From Kiritimatiellia bacterium (GTDB lineage Bacteria; Verrucomicrobiota; Kiritimatiellia; RFP12; UBA1067), in NCBI GenBank assembly GCA_017628025.1, contig JAGBZX010000042.1, forward strand, positions 1 to 54,594: a stretch of 54,594 nt of DNA, written 5' to 3'. A program made the translations under genes and the position numbers. Shown one piece after another: positions 1 through 8,141 of this stretch; the stretch's first letter is position 1, and each line of letters opens with the position of its first letter. Under the pieces are notes generated by a model. That model was not told where the DNA came from. It was given only the letters and a program-made list of their open reading frames with translations, and searched no databases.

Positions 1-198
1 ACTCTCCGGCGTTTCCTCTTTACGTGCACACGAACCGAACACCCAAAGCTTTTCGGCTTTGTGCGCCCTTGCGACAGCGTATATCTCATCACGCGCGGCC
101 TCTTGCGACCGCGTTGCGGCTCGTTGCTTCGCAACTTCGGGCGACCTGATCGCTCCGCGACAGGCGCATCTCGCACATATCTCATCAAGCATGCACAT
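1..198 (-). CDS. Partial nucleotidyltransferase-domain protein (MNT type), cut by the window edge
   Basis: This is the 5' part of a minus-strand gene: 66 codons run open off the left edge. Near residues 53-66 it reads LWVFGSCARKEETPES, which is the start of the minimal nucleotidyltransferase motif (hydrophobic-FGS-x-A-R-x-E, normally followed by SDxD). Such proteins are usually the antitoxin half of HEPN/MNT modules. An in-frame TGA at 211-213 limits the start to the ATG at 198 or the one at 192. The nearest Shine-Dalgarno-like AAGGA (218-214) is rather far, about 15 bases. Residues 7-40 are rich in Cys, Arg and Ala and contain short palindromes, unlike typical MNT N-termini. The catalytic aspartates and any HEPN partner lie outside the window, so activity cannot be judged. 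Confidence 0.72.
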   Translation of the reverse strand, partial: MCMLDEICARCACRGAIRSPEVAKQRAATRSQEAARDEIYAVARAHKAEKLWVFGSCARKEETPES

Positions 199-232
199 AC
201 TAGTAGTAATTCATCCTTGTAAAAACATATTT

Positions 233-241
233 ATTATATCA
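233..241 (-). promoter_or_regulatory. Extended -10 promoter element for the MNT gene
   Basis: On the minus strand this reads TGATATAAT, a TG-N-TATAAT extended -10. A start site about 7 bases downstream would give a leader of roughly 28 bases before the ATG at 198. The same nine bases recur before other transcription units in the window. Confidence 0.6.
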
Positions 242-363
242 TTTTTGCGTCGATAATGATAGACGCGAAATTTTAATTAGTATTGCTGCGCTCCCTTGTT
301 AGGATTCCGCGGCTCCTCCCTTCAACCGTGCATTGTGCCACAGCGAATTAAAGGTTTTGCCCT

Positions 364-461
364 CGATTAGTTTAGAGTTCAGAGTTTAGAGTTCACTAAC
401 GACTAACAACTAATCACTAGCCACTAACTCCCTCACTCCTAACTCCTTCACTCACCCACTA
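364..461. repeat. Degenerate 7-bp tandem repeat run (14 units)
   Basis: From 364 the sequence divides without gaps into fourteen heptads: cgattag, tttagag, ttcagag, tttagag, ttcacta, acgacta, acaacta, atcacta, gccacta, actccct, cactcct, aactcct, tcactca, cccacta. Neighbouring units resemble each other and drift along the array. This resembles the short tandemly repeated heptamer families known from cyanobacteria and some other genomes. No gene was found in the rest of 242-576. Confidence 0.7.
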
Positions 462-576
462 ACCTTCAGGCCATTTGGCAGGTTTTCTGCAAGCTTGCCC
501 CCACCTCTCTCAAAGATCATTCATCGCTCATCACGATATAGCCAACAGTCCTTACCCTCCATCGGCTTAAATTCAA

Positions 577-777
577 TCAGCTCGCGGCCATCCGATTCCC
601 GTCAATCATCCTCGACGGCAACCTAACAGATTCAATTCCATTCCGCTTTCGTTCATCTTGAGATGAAAGCACGCTTTTAAAATAATCCTCCAATGAAGAA
701 AATGACGAAGCTATCTCGCGTTTGATGCGCCAGATTTCCTCGAGCCCTTCATCATAACGTTTTTCTTCCGCAATCAT
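577..777 (-). CDS. Small charged protein, possibly antitoxin-like
   Basis: A 66-residue protein is predicted. The start at 777 is chosen because AAGGAGG lies 7 bases upstream; a longer reading to 825 has no such site. The sequence is highly charged and helical, with EEIWRIKREIASSF in the middle and a C-terminal SVRLPSRM-like end. This pattern is seen in a common family of short bacterial proteins that begin with an E-I-W-R-x-R-x-E helix and end in a basic VSLPPR-type tail, some of them antitoxin-like. Assignment to that family is from memory of the pattern only. No toxin gene is visible next to it. The extended -10 at 891-899 probably drives it with a leader of about 105 bases. Confidence 0.6.
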   Translation of the reverse strand: MIAEEKRYDEGLEEIWRIKREIASSFSSLEDYFKSVLSSQDERKRNGIESVRLPSRMIDGNRMAAS

Positions 778-890
778 TCCCGACCTCCTTCCTGCAACAT
801 TTGCGGAGTGCATATGCAAGGACATACATACCCTGTTTCATGGCATATCCGTTCCACCATTCACGAGTAACAACTCTCTTTATGTTTCAT

Positions 891-899
891 ATTATATCA
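891..899 (-). promoter_or_regulatory. Extended -10 promoter element for the small gene at 577-777
   Basis: It reads TGATATAAT on the minus strand. The start site would be near 884, leaving a leader of about 105 bases. No clear -35 is seen. Confidence 0.5.
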
Positions 900-943
900 A
901 GATTTAAACACAATATTGCGTACGCTGCGCAAGTTAGGTTTCC

Positions 944-978
944 CCCACTCATCCTCTCACTCCTTGTTGGTTTAGCGT
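944..978. repeat. Short second run of 7-bp units
   Basis: Heptads cccactc, atcctct, cactcct, tgttggt and ttagcgt follow one another. The unit cactcct also occurs in the array at 434-440. The run is shorter and weaker than the first. The rest of 778-1097 contains only the promoter element and no supported gene. Confidence 0.35.
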
Positions 979-1097
979 TTTGATTTAGGTGAAGAATTTA
1001 GGCGAAGCTGAACAATGGATATTTTCTTTCGTTTAAAAAGATATCACTCCGCATTAAACGAGGCTTCTTTATAAATTGACTTTTAAAAAGCACTACT

Positions 1098-3059
1098 TTA
1101 CAACCTAAATCTAAAGATAGCTGGCTCAATAAAATGTATTTTTGTATCTAGTATAATCTTATTTTCTACATTCTTGAATTTAACATCTTCCCAATTACCA
1201 TTATCCCCCAGTCTTTCAATTTTACTAGGCTTAGAACCATTAGGCAATATAAGCGGCAATTCGTCTAACGAATCATGCCCCGTATCAAGAACTGCCAAAA
1301 TACGGTCTCCTGCCTTGCAAACTCCCCACTTCAACAAAATTTCAGCATCCATCGGGTAATATGGCGCATCATAACCTAGCTTGCAAAGATACTCGATAAA
1401 CTGAGCCTTGAACGTCTGGTTATAAAAGCTAAACGGCGCGCCAAGCCCCACACCGGCAGGCAGACAATTCGCCAACACCAGAATCTCCCCTCCTAATTCA
1501 TTGCAAAACCTTATCGCACCAGGAGTCAGCGGCAGTGCCTCTTTCGTAAGCCCGGAAACACGATGGTAATACATTGATAATATTTCCGCCTTTGGACTAA
1601 TGTTAGTTATCTTTACAGGATTGGGCTTCGTCATTATAGGACGTTTATTTTCTAATATAACTTCATACGAGGCTATCTTGCCGTCCCATTTCTCAATCTT
1701 ACAGCCGATTTCTTTCGCAAAGCCGCGCTTTACCAGCGCCATTGCTCCCGCACCATCAACAATAAGCTTTTTTGAAAGCAATCCCTTTATGTCGTCATCT
1801 GACAAAAGTTTGATATCACCTCCCGACAACGCAGCGATATTACTCTCGGCCTTGGTGTTGGCATACGCTATGCCCATACGTCCTAAAATCGCGCCGCCCC
1901 AATTTGAAAATGACTTTTGAGTTTTCAGCGAAAAATACGGTTCTTTGGGCAGCGGAACCTTAACTCCTGACCAGGTAACGGACAATTTCTCTATCGCCTG
2001 ATAAAACCCCTTGTAGCGAGATAGAATCTTACGATATGCCAGTCCGCTTTCCACCTCCCACTGGACATTACGCGTTATCCAGATCTTGGCACCCTTGCAC
2101 CCTTCCAGAAGCGACATGACAATGTGACAATTCAAATCGCGCGCACTCATGGAATATCTATTCTGCGGACACGTGTCCGGCTCAGCCAAAACTATTATGT
2201 CTTCATCTATGCTGGCTAATTGGATCGCCGTTTTATGAAGCCAATCCGGAATATTCCTCGCCGTCTCCTGACAATATCTGCCGTTATTTAATCTGACTAC
2301 GGGCCGTTGTCCCTTCGCAGCAACCGCTCGTGCTATCTGGCTAGCATGGCGGGCATCACTGACCGTGCAGCAAAACATACCAGGCATCTCCGGATTGCCC
2401 ATGCCATCACGAATTATATTTACCAGCCCCATTATCGAATCTTCCAACACCCTATCGTATATGCGCGCAAGTTTTAGATCCGTTTTAAGACTTGCGACCA
2501 AATCTGCCCTGCTCCATTTTTTACCTGTTTGCCGCTCCATCTCTTTGAGATGCAGCGGACAGAAACATCCATCCCGACCCGTGATTAAACGAGTATCGTC
2601 GTCAACCATAAAATAGTCAGGACGAACTTGAGAAAGCGTTTCCACCTGATTTTTTATGTAGTTCCTGAACTCTTCTCCTAATGGACAAAAAATATACTTC
2701 TCGCTGCCGTCAGAAGCAATTACTTTCTGCCATGGCGTCTTACTGTTTGGCACCCACCCATGTCCCATGGTAGCCTGAAACATCAGACCAAATCTGCCTT
2801 CGCCCATTAGCCCTTTCATTTTCATCAAGCGCGGCAAATAAGCCTTCGCCTTGTCGAAAACCGGATCACCTTCTGGCGTTAGCGTAACAGAAAACGCAGA
2901 GCTGTCTATTATGGTATTTTCGAAAAGCCAACGCTGATCGGCAGCTATCTCTTCTTCATGGCCCTCCTGGATGCCGACAACATTAAGCCACCTAGAAAGC
3001 TCCGTCGCATTTGCATAACATGACGCGACAAAAACACTGGCAATAAAAAATAGTCTCAT
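1098..3059 (-). CDS. Secreted TIM-barrel, glycoside-hydrolase-like protein
   Basis: A protein of 653 residues starts with a signal peptide (MRLFFIASVFVASCYANA), so it acts outside the cytoplasm. AAGGAG five bases before the ATG supports the start. Residues 40-350 look like a (beta/alpha)8 barrel of the GH42/GH-A type: a strand ending in DYFMVDDDTR (near 155) is followed by a Cys-containing GCFCPLHLKEM segment, and later comes a strand with IDEDIIVLAEPD. This layout is frequent in large uncharacterised secreted protein families of Lentisphaerae and Planctomycetes. The C-terminal third looks like beta-sandwich modules. I cannot name the family, substrate or catalytic residues. It is the last gene of the long minus-strand run, 21 bases after murF. 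Confidence 0.6.
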   Translation of the reverse strand: MRLFFIASVFVASCYANATELSRWLNVVGIQEGHEEEIAADQRWLFENTIIDSSAFSVTLTPEGDPVFDKAKAYLPRLMKMKGLMGEGRFGLMFQATMGHGWVPNSKTPWQKVIASDGSEKYIFCPLGEEFRNYIKNQVETLSQVRPDYFMVDDDTRLITGRDGCFCPLHLKEMERQTGKKWSRADLVASLKTDLKLARIYDRVLEDSIMGLVNIIRDGMGNPEMPGMFCCTVSDARHASQIARAVAAKGQRPVVRLNNGRYCQETARNIPDWLHKTAIQLASIDEDIIVLAEPDTCPQNRYSMSARDLNCHIVMSLLEGCKGAKIWITRNVQWEVESGLAYRKILSRYKGFYQAIEKLSVTWSGVKVPLPKEPYFSLKTQKSFSNWGGAILGRMGIAYANTKAESNIAALSGGDIKLLSDDDIKGLLSKKLIVDGAGAMALVKRGFAKEIGCKIEKWDGKIASYEVILENKRPIMTKPNPVKITNISPKAEILSMYYHRVSGLTKEALPLTPGAIRFCNELGGEILVLANCLPAGVGLGAPFSFYNQTFKAQFIEYLCKLGYDAPYYPMDAEILLKWGVCKAGDRILAVLDTGHDSLDELPLILPNGSKPSKIERLGDNGNWEDVKFKNVENKIILDTKIHFIEPAIFRFRL

Positions 3060-3080
3060 TTGAACTCCTTAAATCAGCGC

Positions 3081-4127
3081 TTAGTCCTTTATCAAATCTG
3101 AAAGATGCATTGAGTGCGAAGCTTTTAAAAGCACTAAGTCACCTGCAGAAACATCCAACCGAAACTTCTTTTTTAATGTGGCGACATTCTTGTATACAAG
3201 ATTGCACAAACACCTTGAACTCATCTCCCCTACGCCAATAACAAGCTTAAAGTGAAATTTCATCGCATATTCAAAAACCTCACGATGCTTTTCTAAAGCG
3301 TTTTCACCTAATTCAAACATATCTCCAAGAACCAAGGTTTTATGCCCACTACACTTCATCTCTGCAAAGGCGTCTATCGCCGCTTTCATTGACTCAGGGT
3401 TTGCATTATACGAGTCATCAATAAATTTAACACCCCACTTCTCAACTTCACGCCAACGCTCTCCTGGAAGAGAGAAATTATTTAACCTTTCCTCACACTC
3501 TTGCTGAGAAACACCTAACGCCCTTGCCACTGCATAAGCTAGCGACATATTTGTCTTATTATGCACCCCTGGCAGTGGACACTCAAAAGGCGCGCTTTCA
3601 ACCTCATCCCACCTAAACGACAAATCCTTTGCCCTTTTTAAAAGCGTTGTTTTCTCATTAGCAATTGCTTCCTTTGAACCAAAATGTTCCATATGAGCAC
3701 TGCCTAGAGAAACAAGAACTCCAATATCAGGCTCGGCTATATCACAAAGCGTTGCTATTTCACCAGGATGATTTGTGCCCATTTCTACTACAAGAAACTC
3801 TGCATCATCCGGACAGTTCAATATAGTCATAGGCAGACCAATATGATTATTAAAGTTACCCTCTGTCGCAGGACAATTTAAAAACACTCTCAAAAACTCT
3901 TTCGTCGTTGTTTTACCAGACGAGCCTGTCACCCCAATAACTTTAGCTTTTAACGAACGACGTTTCTCTAGGGCTGCTGCATGAAGTTCGCCTAATCCAT
4001 TAATTATCCTAACTGCTCCTGCTGCTTTTGCTGCATCTATAAAATCTCTACCATCTACCTTCTCGCCCTTTAACGCCACAAAGCCCATACCTGGCTCTAC
4101 CTTACGTGAATCGAATGTAAATTTCAT
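3081..4127 (-). CDS. murF: UDP-N-acetylmuramoyl-tripeptide--D-alanyl-D-alanine ligase (short form)
   Basis: MurF adds D-Ala-D-Ala to UDP-MurNAc-tripeptide in the last cytoplasmic step of peptidoglycan precursor synthesis. Diagnostic features are DSRKVEPG at the N-terminus, the P-loop GVTGSSGKTT (65-74), the TEGNFNNHIGLPMT stretch, VVEMGTNHPGEI, the LPGVHNKTN region, DDSYNANPESM, and a C-terminal ASHSMHLSDLI. At 348 residues it is about 100 shorter than the usual 450. The first roughly 25 residues before DSR are absent, and the segment after EKTTLLKRAKD is shortened. All ATP-binding motifs remain, so it is probably functional. It follows the GT87 gene by 11 bases and indicates a peptidoglycan-making cell. 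Confidence 0.9.
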   Translation of the reverse strand: MKFTFDSRKVEPGMGFVALKGEKVDGRDFIDAAKAAGAVRIINGLGELHAAALEKRRSLKAKVIGVTGSSGKTTTKEFLRVFLNCPATEGNFNNHIGLPMTILNCPDDAEFLVVEMGTNHPGEIATLCDIAEPDIGVLVSLGSAHMEHFGSKEAIANEKTTLLKRAKDLSFRWDEVESAPFECPLPGVHNKTNMSLAYAVARALGVSQQECEERLNNFSLPGERWREVEKWGVKFIDDSYNANPESMKAAIDAFAEMKCSGHKTLVLGDMFELGENALEKHREVFEYAMKFHFKLVIGVGEMSSRCLCNLVYKNVATLKKKFRLDVSAGDLVLLKASHSMHLSDLIKD

Positions 4128-4138
4128 AAAATACCTTT

Positions 4139-5356
4139 CTAAATCAACTTAAATTGTTTTTGATTCTTTGTTTTAAAAATAACATAAACTAATGCTATAA
4201 CTAATGTAACTGTTGTATTTAAAGAATCTATCGACCTGAACGCATATTCCGATAAAGGGAAATTAACGCCCATATACGCACAAAGACCGCGCCAAGCCAA
4301 AAACCCTCGCGAAAGAACAAATAAAGAGCTAACAAAAAGTATCCTCAACATCTTTGAACTAGGATTTTTAAGTAAATCCTTTAGTATCGCATAAACTAAC
4401 AAATAACATATTGCATGACCATAAACTTGTGTGTATGTCCATGAAGAAGCAACAACCAACGAAGGCATGATAAAAATCAAATAATCATTCTCATCTCTTA
4501 AACGCCAGGTCATAAAAACACAAAGTAAGATGCCAATAAAAAGCCCTATTAAAATATCTATTGAATTTGAGAAATATCCACAAAAAATAAGCGGCCATGT
4601 GCCAGAGCCATAAAAAAGTTCTGCATTTGCCGCAGGCCCTTGTATTAAAAGCTCTATGAGTGAAGTCTTACATAGATACGATGGCAAAAGAGATGCACCT
4701 AAGCAAACTGCAACGGCTATAAAACATGCGAAAAACTTTTTACGAATCAATAAAGGTATCGCTAAAAGAATCGCAGATTGGGGCTTAACCATAGCAAGTG
4801 CCCAACAAACTCCAGCTACAACTTGATTGCCTTGAGATAAAAAACGTGCCGTTAAAATTGAAAACAACAAAACAAAAACCACAAAATTTCCCACAGATAC
4901 ATTTGACCAAAGCAAATATGAAACTACTATAAATGGAACTAATGAAATAATTTTTTTATCATCTTCATCAAAAGTATCATCTAAAAATGACCTTGTTATC
5001 TTAATAAGAAAAAAACAAGACAAAAGCATTAAAAGAGAATAAACAAACCAAGCAACACCTCGCGGCAACAACGCAAATGCCATCATATACGAATACTCCC
5101 AAGGAGCATAGGCATTAACCATCTTTGTAAAGCCCTCTGGCACTGGCTGCTTAGGAATGTTTGAAACATATGGATGTAGTCGCACTTCTTCATTCCATAT
5201 ATCAAAAGGATTGACGCCCTTTAACAAACATTCAATTTCATTTATTCGCAAATTAAAATCGACTCTCTCTGCTGGAGGGAAAACACAAGTAACAGCCATG
5301 AAGAAAATTAAAAAAGCTGTTAAGAGGAGTAAATAAAATGAAAGATTCTTCTTCAT
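4139..5356 (-). CDS. GT87 (DUF2029)-type polyprenyl-phosphate-sugar glycosyltransferase
   Basis: A polytopic membrane protein of 405 residues has about ten hydrophobic segments. After the first membrane helix comes a periplasmic loop (30-85) with DFN and NPFD-like motifs. The middle contains WALAMVKPQSAILLAIPLL, the conserved lysine-proline signature of the DUF2029/GT87 family, whose known members are mannosyltransferases using polyprenyl-phosphate-mannose. Its start codon overlaps the stop of the upstream GT2 gene (TAATG at 5358-5354). That neighbour is a dolichol-phosphate-mannose-synthase-like enzyme and could make the lipid-linked donor used here. Donor and acceptor are inferred from family and context only. 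Confidence 0.75.
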   Translation of the reverse strand: MKKNLSFYLLLLTAFLIFFMAVTCVFPPAERVDFNLRINEIECLLKGVNPFDIWNEEVRLHPYVSNIPKQPVPEGFTKMVNAYAPWEYSYMMAFALLPRGVAWFVYSLLMLLSCFFLIKITRSFLDDTFDEDDKKIISLVPFIVVSYLLWSNVSVGNFVVFVLLFSILTARFLSQGNQVVAGVCWALAMVKPQSAILLAIPLLIRKKFFACFIAVAVCLGASLLPSYLCKTSLIELLIQGPAANAELFYGSGTWPLIFCGYFSNSIDILIGLFIGILLCVFMTWRLRDENDYLIFIMPSLVVASSWTYTQVYGHAICYLLVYAILKDLLKNPSSKMLRILFVSSLFVLSRGFLAWRGLCAYMGVNFPLSEYAFRSIDSLNTTVTLVIALVYVIFKTKNQKQFKLI

Positions 5357-6081
5357 TAAGCGAAGAGGTTATATCTAACTATGCACCAAAGAGCCCTGAA
5401 ACCGTCTCGCCAGCCAATCTTCTTGCCCTCATTAAATGTTCTAGGGCGATAGCTAATGGCGATTTCTACGACCTTCCAACCATAAATGCGCATACCTTTT
5501 GCGACATAAGCTATGCACTCTGGCTCAAAGCCAAAACGCTTCTCTCTTAGCATAGGCGTGATTTTGCCAATCACATCAGCAGTAAATAGCTTATAACAAG
5601 TTTCCATATCCGTTAATGTCATATCAGAGAACATATTGGAAAACATCGTAAGAAACTTATTCATCATCGTGTGCCACCACCTAAGAATTCGACGCTCTGA
5701 CTGCTGCAGATAACGAGAACCAAGTACGACTTGAGCTCGACCCTCTGTTAATGGGACAAGCATTTTAAGATAATCCCTTGGGGAATATTCTAAATCAGCA
5801 TCCTGAATACAAATATAATCGCCAGTTGCAACAGAAAAGCCAGTTTTAAGAGCCGCGCCTTTACCTTGATTTACAGAATGTTGAAAAACTTTAATTTGAT
5901 CATTCTCTTTTGATAGATTCATAGCCAGCTCATAGCTTCCATCTTTAGAGCAATCATCAACAATTATAATTTCTACTAAGATATCATCTCTAAACGCCTC
6001 TAACACCTCGTTAACTATCTTTGCGAGGTTTTCTGCCTCATTATAGCAAGGTATAACAACGCTAAGCTTACCCGACATCAT
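5356..6081 (-). CDS. GT2 family, polyprenyl-phosphate sugar synthase (DPM1-like)
   Basis: A GT-A fold glycosyltransferase of 241 residues. It opens with LSVVIPCYNEAENL, followed by IIVDDCSKDGS, NQGKGAALKTGF and the DxD-type metal site QDADLEYSP (near 115). The segment GSRYLQQSERR plus MNKFLTMFSNMFSDMTLTDMETCYKLF matches the dolichol-phosphate mannosyltransferase group, including the conserved D-x-x-x-CYK element. There are no C-terminal membrane spans, so it probably acts at the inner membrane's cytoplasmic face. The start overlaps the stop of the upstream gene (ATGA). There are two adjacent ATG codons, 6081 and 6078, and either could be used. Confidence 0.85.
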   Translation of the reverse strand: MMSGKLSVVIPCYNEAENLAKIVNEVLEAFRDDILVEIIIVDDCSKDGSYELAMNLSKENDQIKVFQHSVNQGKGAALKTGFSVATGDYICIQDADLEYSPRDYLKMLVPLTEGRAQVVLGSRYLQQSERRILRWWHTMMNKFLTMFSNMFSDMTLTDMETCYKLFTADVIGKITPMLREKRFGFEPECIAYVAKGMRIYGWKVVEIAISYRPRTFNEGKKIGWRDGFRALWCIVRYNLFA

Positions 6082-7682
6082 ACGCGCTTGCCTTTACCAT
6101 TAAAAATTGCATAAACTAGAATAAAAATACCGCACAAGAATGATAAAATATTTAAATACGCTGGAAGTGATAACGTTATTGGAGATTTATTCTCTTGTGC
6201 TTTTTTTATTACTCCTACTAAAACTGGCTGCCCATTTCTAGTGTTAGAAAGTAGCACTAGGCGCTTAGATTGAACCATTGCCCTTACATTTGGATTCATA
6301 AGCTCTGATGGATTAATAATTGTCATATCCATCATTGCCCCTTGGCGTCGCGCCTGACCAACATAGATTGGAGCACAATAAACTGCATCTCGGCGAACTA
6401 AATCAACAACTCCAACAATTAAAAGTATCAAAACTAAATGTGGTATAAACTTTAAGAAATTTGCTTTAGTATTAAAAGTATTAACGAGAAAATCTACACC
6501 AAAAGCTGCCAACACGCATATTGAAAACTCTGTTAAATGATGCCATTTAACAGGCGCTCTTAAATAATCGCCGAACGGCAAAAGATAAACGCACCTATAA
6601 AGTAGTTCAAAATATCTACCAAAAGAAAGCAAACAAAAAACTATGGCACTAACAAAAAAGAACATAACAAATTTATCTTTTCGAATAAGGCCAAAAATAA
6701 TACCTATAAGCGCAAGTACACAAGTCACCAAGCCAACATATAGCGAATGCTGGCGATAATTGCCTTCTTTTGCACCATATGGTCTACCGAGACTACCCGT
6801 GTATGGCTTCACTCCAGTTTGATAATATGAACCAGACAAAAGTGTCACTAGGCAGCTGGTATCTCCATTAATGCGAGGGATAAAAAACTCAATGGCTTCT
6901 TCTGGGGGAAGAGACCAATTTGTAACAAAAATCCAACGCTTTTCATCGTTAGTTTTATCATTTACATTAGTTAGAGTTTGACCTTGTGAAATTTGAGCAT
7001 CACGCCCTGCAAGATCTTTAAAAATCGCATTATAAAACCCTGATGAGCCAACAATAAAAAGAGCAACTAGCGCAATGAGCATACCTTTAAAAGGAATTTT
7101 TTTATGCTCAATAAGTCTAAAAATAAAATACGAAGCTTCAAACACCGAAAATAAAAGCCAAAGATCGGTTTGCCAATAAGACGCCCATCCAAGCGACGCG
7201 CCTAAAAGAAGCCAATTCTTAAGTTTGCCCTTTTCTAAGGCTCTATCAATTAAGCCAAATGGGAATAACCCATAAATCATCCAAATAAACCAACTACCGT
7301 GGCCTGCAGAAAAAAGCGTAAACCAATAACCTGAAAAAGCCAGTAGTAAAGCACCGCCATAAGAAGCTAACCTGCTAAGTTTTCGGCCCCGCAAAAAATA
7401 CGCCGTTGCTAGCGCGGCAAAATAAGGGCCAATGGCATAATTAAACTCTTGCCAAAAAAAAGGAGAACCTACTAACTTATATACGTCACTAGGTAGAAAC
7501 TTGCCATTATCTGCCCATTGCCTCAACCATTCAGAAAACCAATAAGGCGAGTATACAATTGGACTATCTGGCATCACAGGGGCAAAATCAAGCGACCACG
7601 TGCCCCAGAAAACGAAAGCCGCCCCCACTGCGTATATCGCAGTGAAGGCGAGGAACCAAGCGTACTTTGGCCTAAGCCGCAT
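6078..7682 (-). CDS. Polytopic membrane protein, YfhO/GT-C-like
   Basis: This 534-residue protein has about 11-12 membrane spans with a large extracytoplasmic loop (roughly 230-330) and a C-terminal hydrophilic stretch before the last helix. The layout and its place directly upstream of GT2 and GT87 genes suggest a GT-C-fold or YfhO-like protein for lipid-linked sugar transfer or polymer decoration. No diagnostic motif was recognised, so the function is not assigned. The ATG at 7682 is the same base as the end of the atpK stop codon, so translation is probably coupled. Confidence 0.6.
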   Translation of the reverse strand: MRLRPKYAWFLAFTAIYAVGAAFVFWGTWSLDFAPVMPDSPIVYSPYWFSEWLRQWADNGKFLPSDVYKLVGSPFFWQEFNYAIGPYFAALATAYFLRGRKLSRLASYGGALLLAFSGYWFTLFSAGHGSWFIWMIYGLFPFGLIDRALEKGKLKNWLLLGASLGWASYWQTDLWLLFSVFEASYFIFRLIEHKKIPFKGMLIALVALFIVGSSGFYNAIFKDLAGRDAQISQGQTLTNVNDKTNDEKRWIFVTNWSLPPEEAIEFFIPRINGDTSCLVTLLSGSYYQTGVKPYTGSLGRPYGAKEGNYRQHSLYVGLVTCVLALIGIIFGLIRKDKFVMFFFVSAIVFCLLSFGRYFELLYRCVYLLPFGDYLRAPVKWHHLTEFSICVLAAFGVDFLVNTFNTKANFLKFIPHLVLILLIVGVVDLVRRDAVYCAPIYVGQARRQGAMMDMTIINPSELMNPNVRAMVQSKRLVLLSNTRNGQPVLVGVIKKAQENKSPITLSLPAYLNILSFLCGIFILVYAIFNGKGKRV

Positions 7683-8137
7683 TACGCAATTTTGCCAAGC
7701 GCAATAAGCGCGAAAACCATCGTAAAGATAGCAACCGTCTCAACGATACCAAGCGCGGCAAGATAGTTTGTAAAGCCTTGATTTGTTTCAGCCTGTGCGT
7801 CACAAGCACCTGCCCCAGCACGCCCCTGGAAGAGAGCTGAAAGACCGATACCAAGACCAGAAAAAATACCTGCGACAAGAACAGGAAGCCCTGCACCAGC
7901 AGAAACATTGCCGACCTTACCAAGCATAATAAACATAAGAATCATACCGTATAGAGTCTGCGTAATAGGTGCACCAACAAACGAGAGAAGAAGAAACGGT
8001 GCTGGCTTATTAGCTGCATAACACTTCTTCCATGCGCCTACTGCGGCTGCTGCGGCGTAACCAGTACCAAATGCGGAACCTGCCGCACTCAAACCCAAAC
8101 AGGCAATCGCGCCTGCAACAATCATATATGCATCCAT
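7682..8137 (-). CDS. atpK: V-type ATP synthase subunit K (Na+-binding rotor proteolipid)
   Basis: This 151-residue protein has two tandem helical hairpins (four spans) and is the membrane rotor subunit of the V/A-type ATPase. The essential carboxylate is Glu133 in LAALGIVETVAIF. Thr59, Gln60, Gln104 and Glu133 fall at almost the same spacings as the Na+-coordinating Thr64, Gln65, Gln110 and Glu139 of Enterococcus hirae NtpK (44 and 29 residues here; 45 and 29 there), so Na+ coupling is likely. It follows atpI by four bases. Reading frames on the opposite phase in this region are Ala/Gly-rich shadows. Confidence 0.93.
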   Translation of the reverse strand: MDAYMIVAGAIACLGLSAAGSAFGTGYAAAAAVGAWKKCYAANKPAPFLLLSFVGAPITQTLYGMILMFIMLGKVGNVSAGAGLPVLVAGIFSGLGIGLSALFQGRAGAGACDAQAETNQGFTNYLAALGIVETVAIFTMVFALIALGKIA

Positions 8138-8141
8138 TTTA

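Noticed and set aside
364-461. Repeat array as a possible CRISPR
   Set aside because: The units are 7 bases long, degenerate and directly adjacent, with no spacers and no cas genes nearby.
1031-1061. Inverted repeat CGTTTAA/TTAAACG after the last gene of the minus run
   Set aside because: The loop is about 17 bases and no T-run follows, so it is not a convincing terminator.
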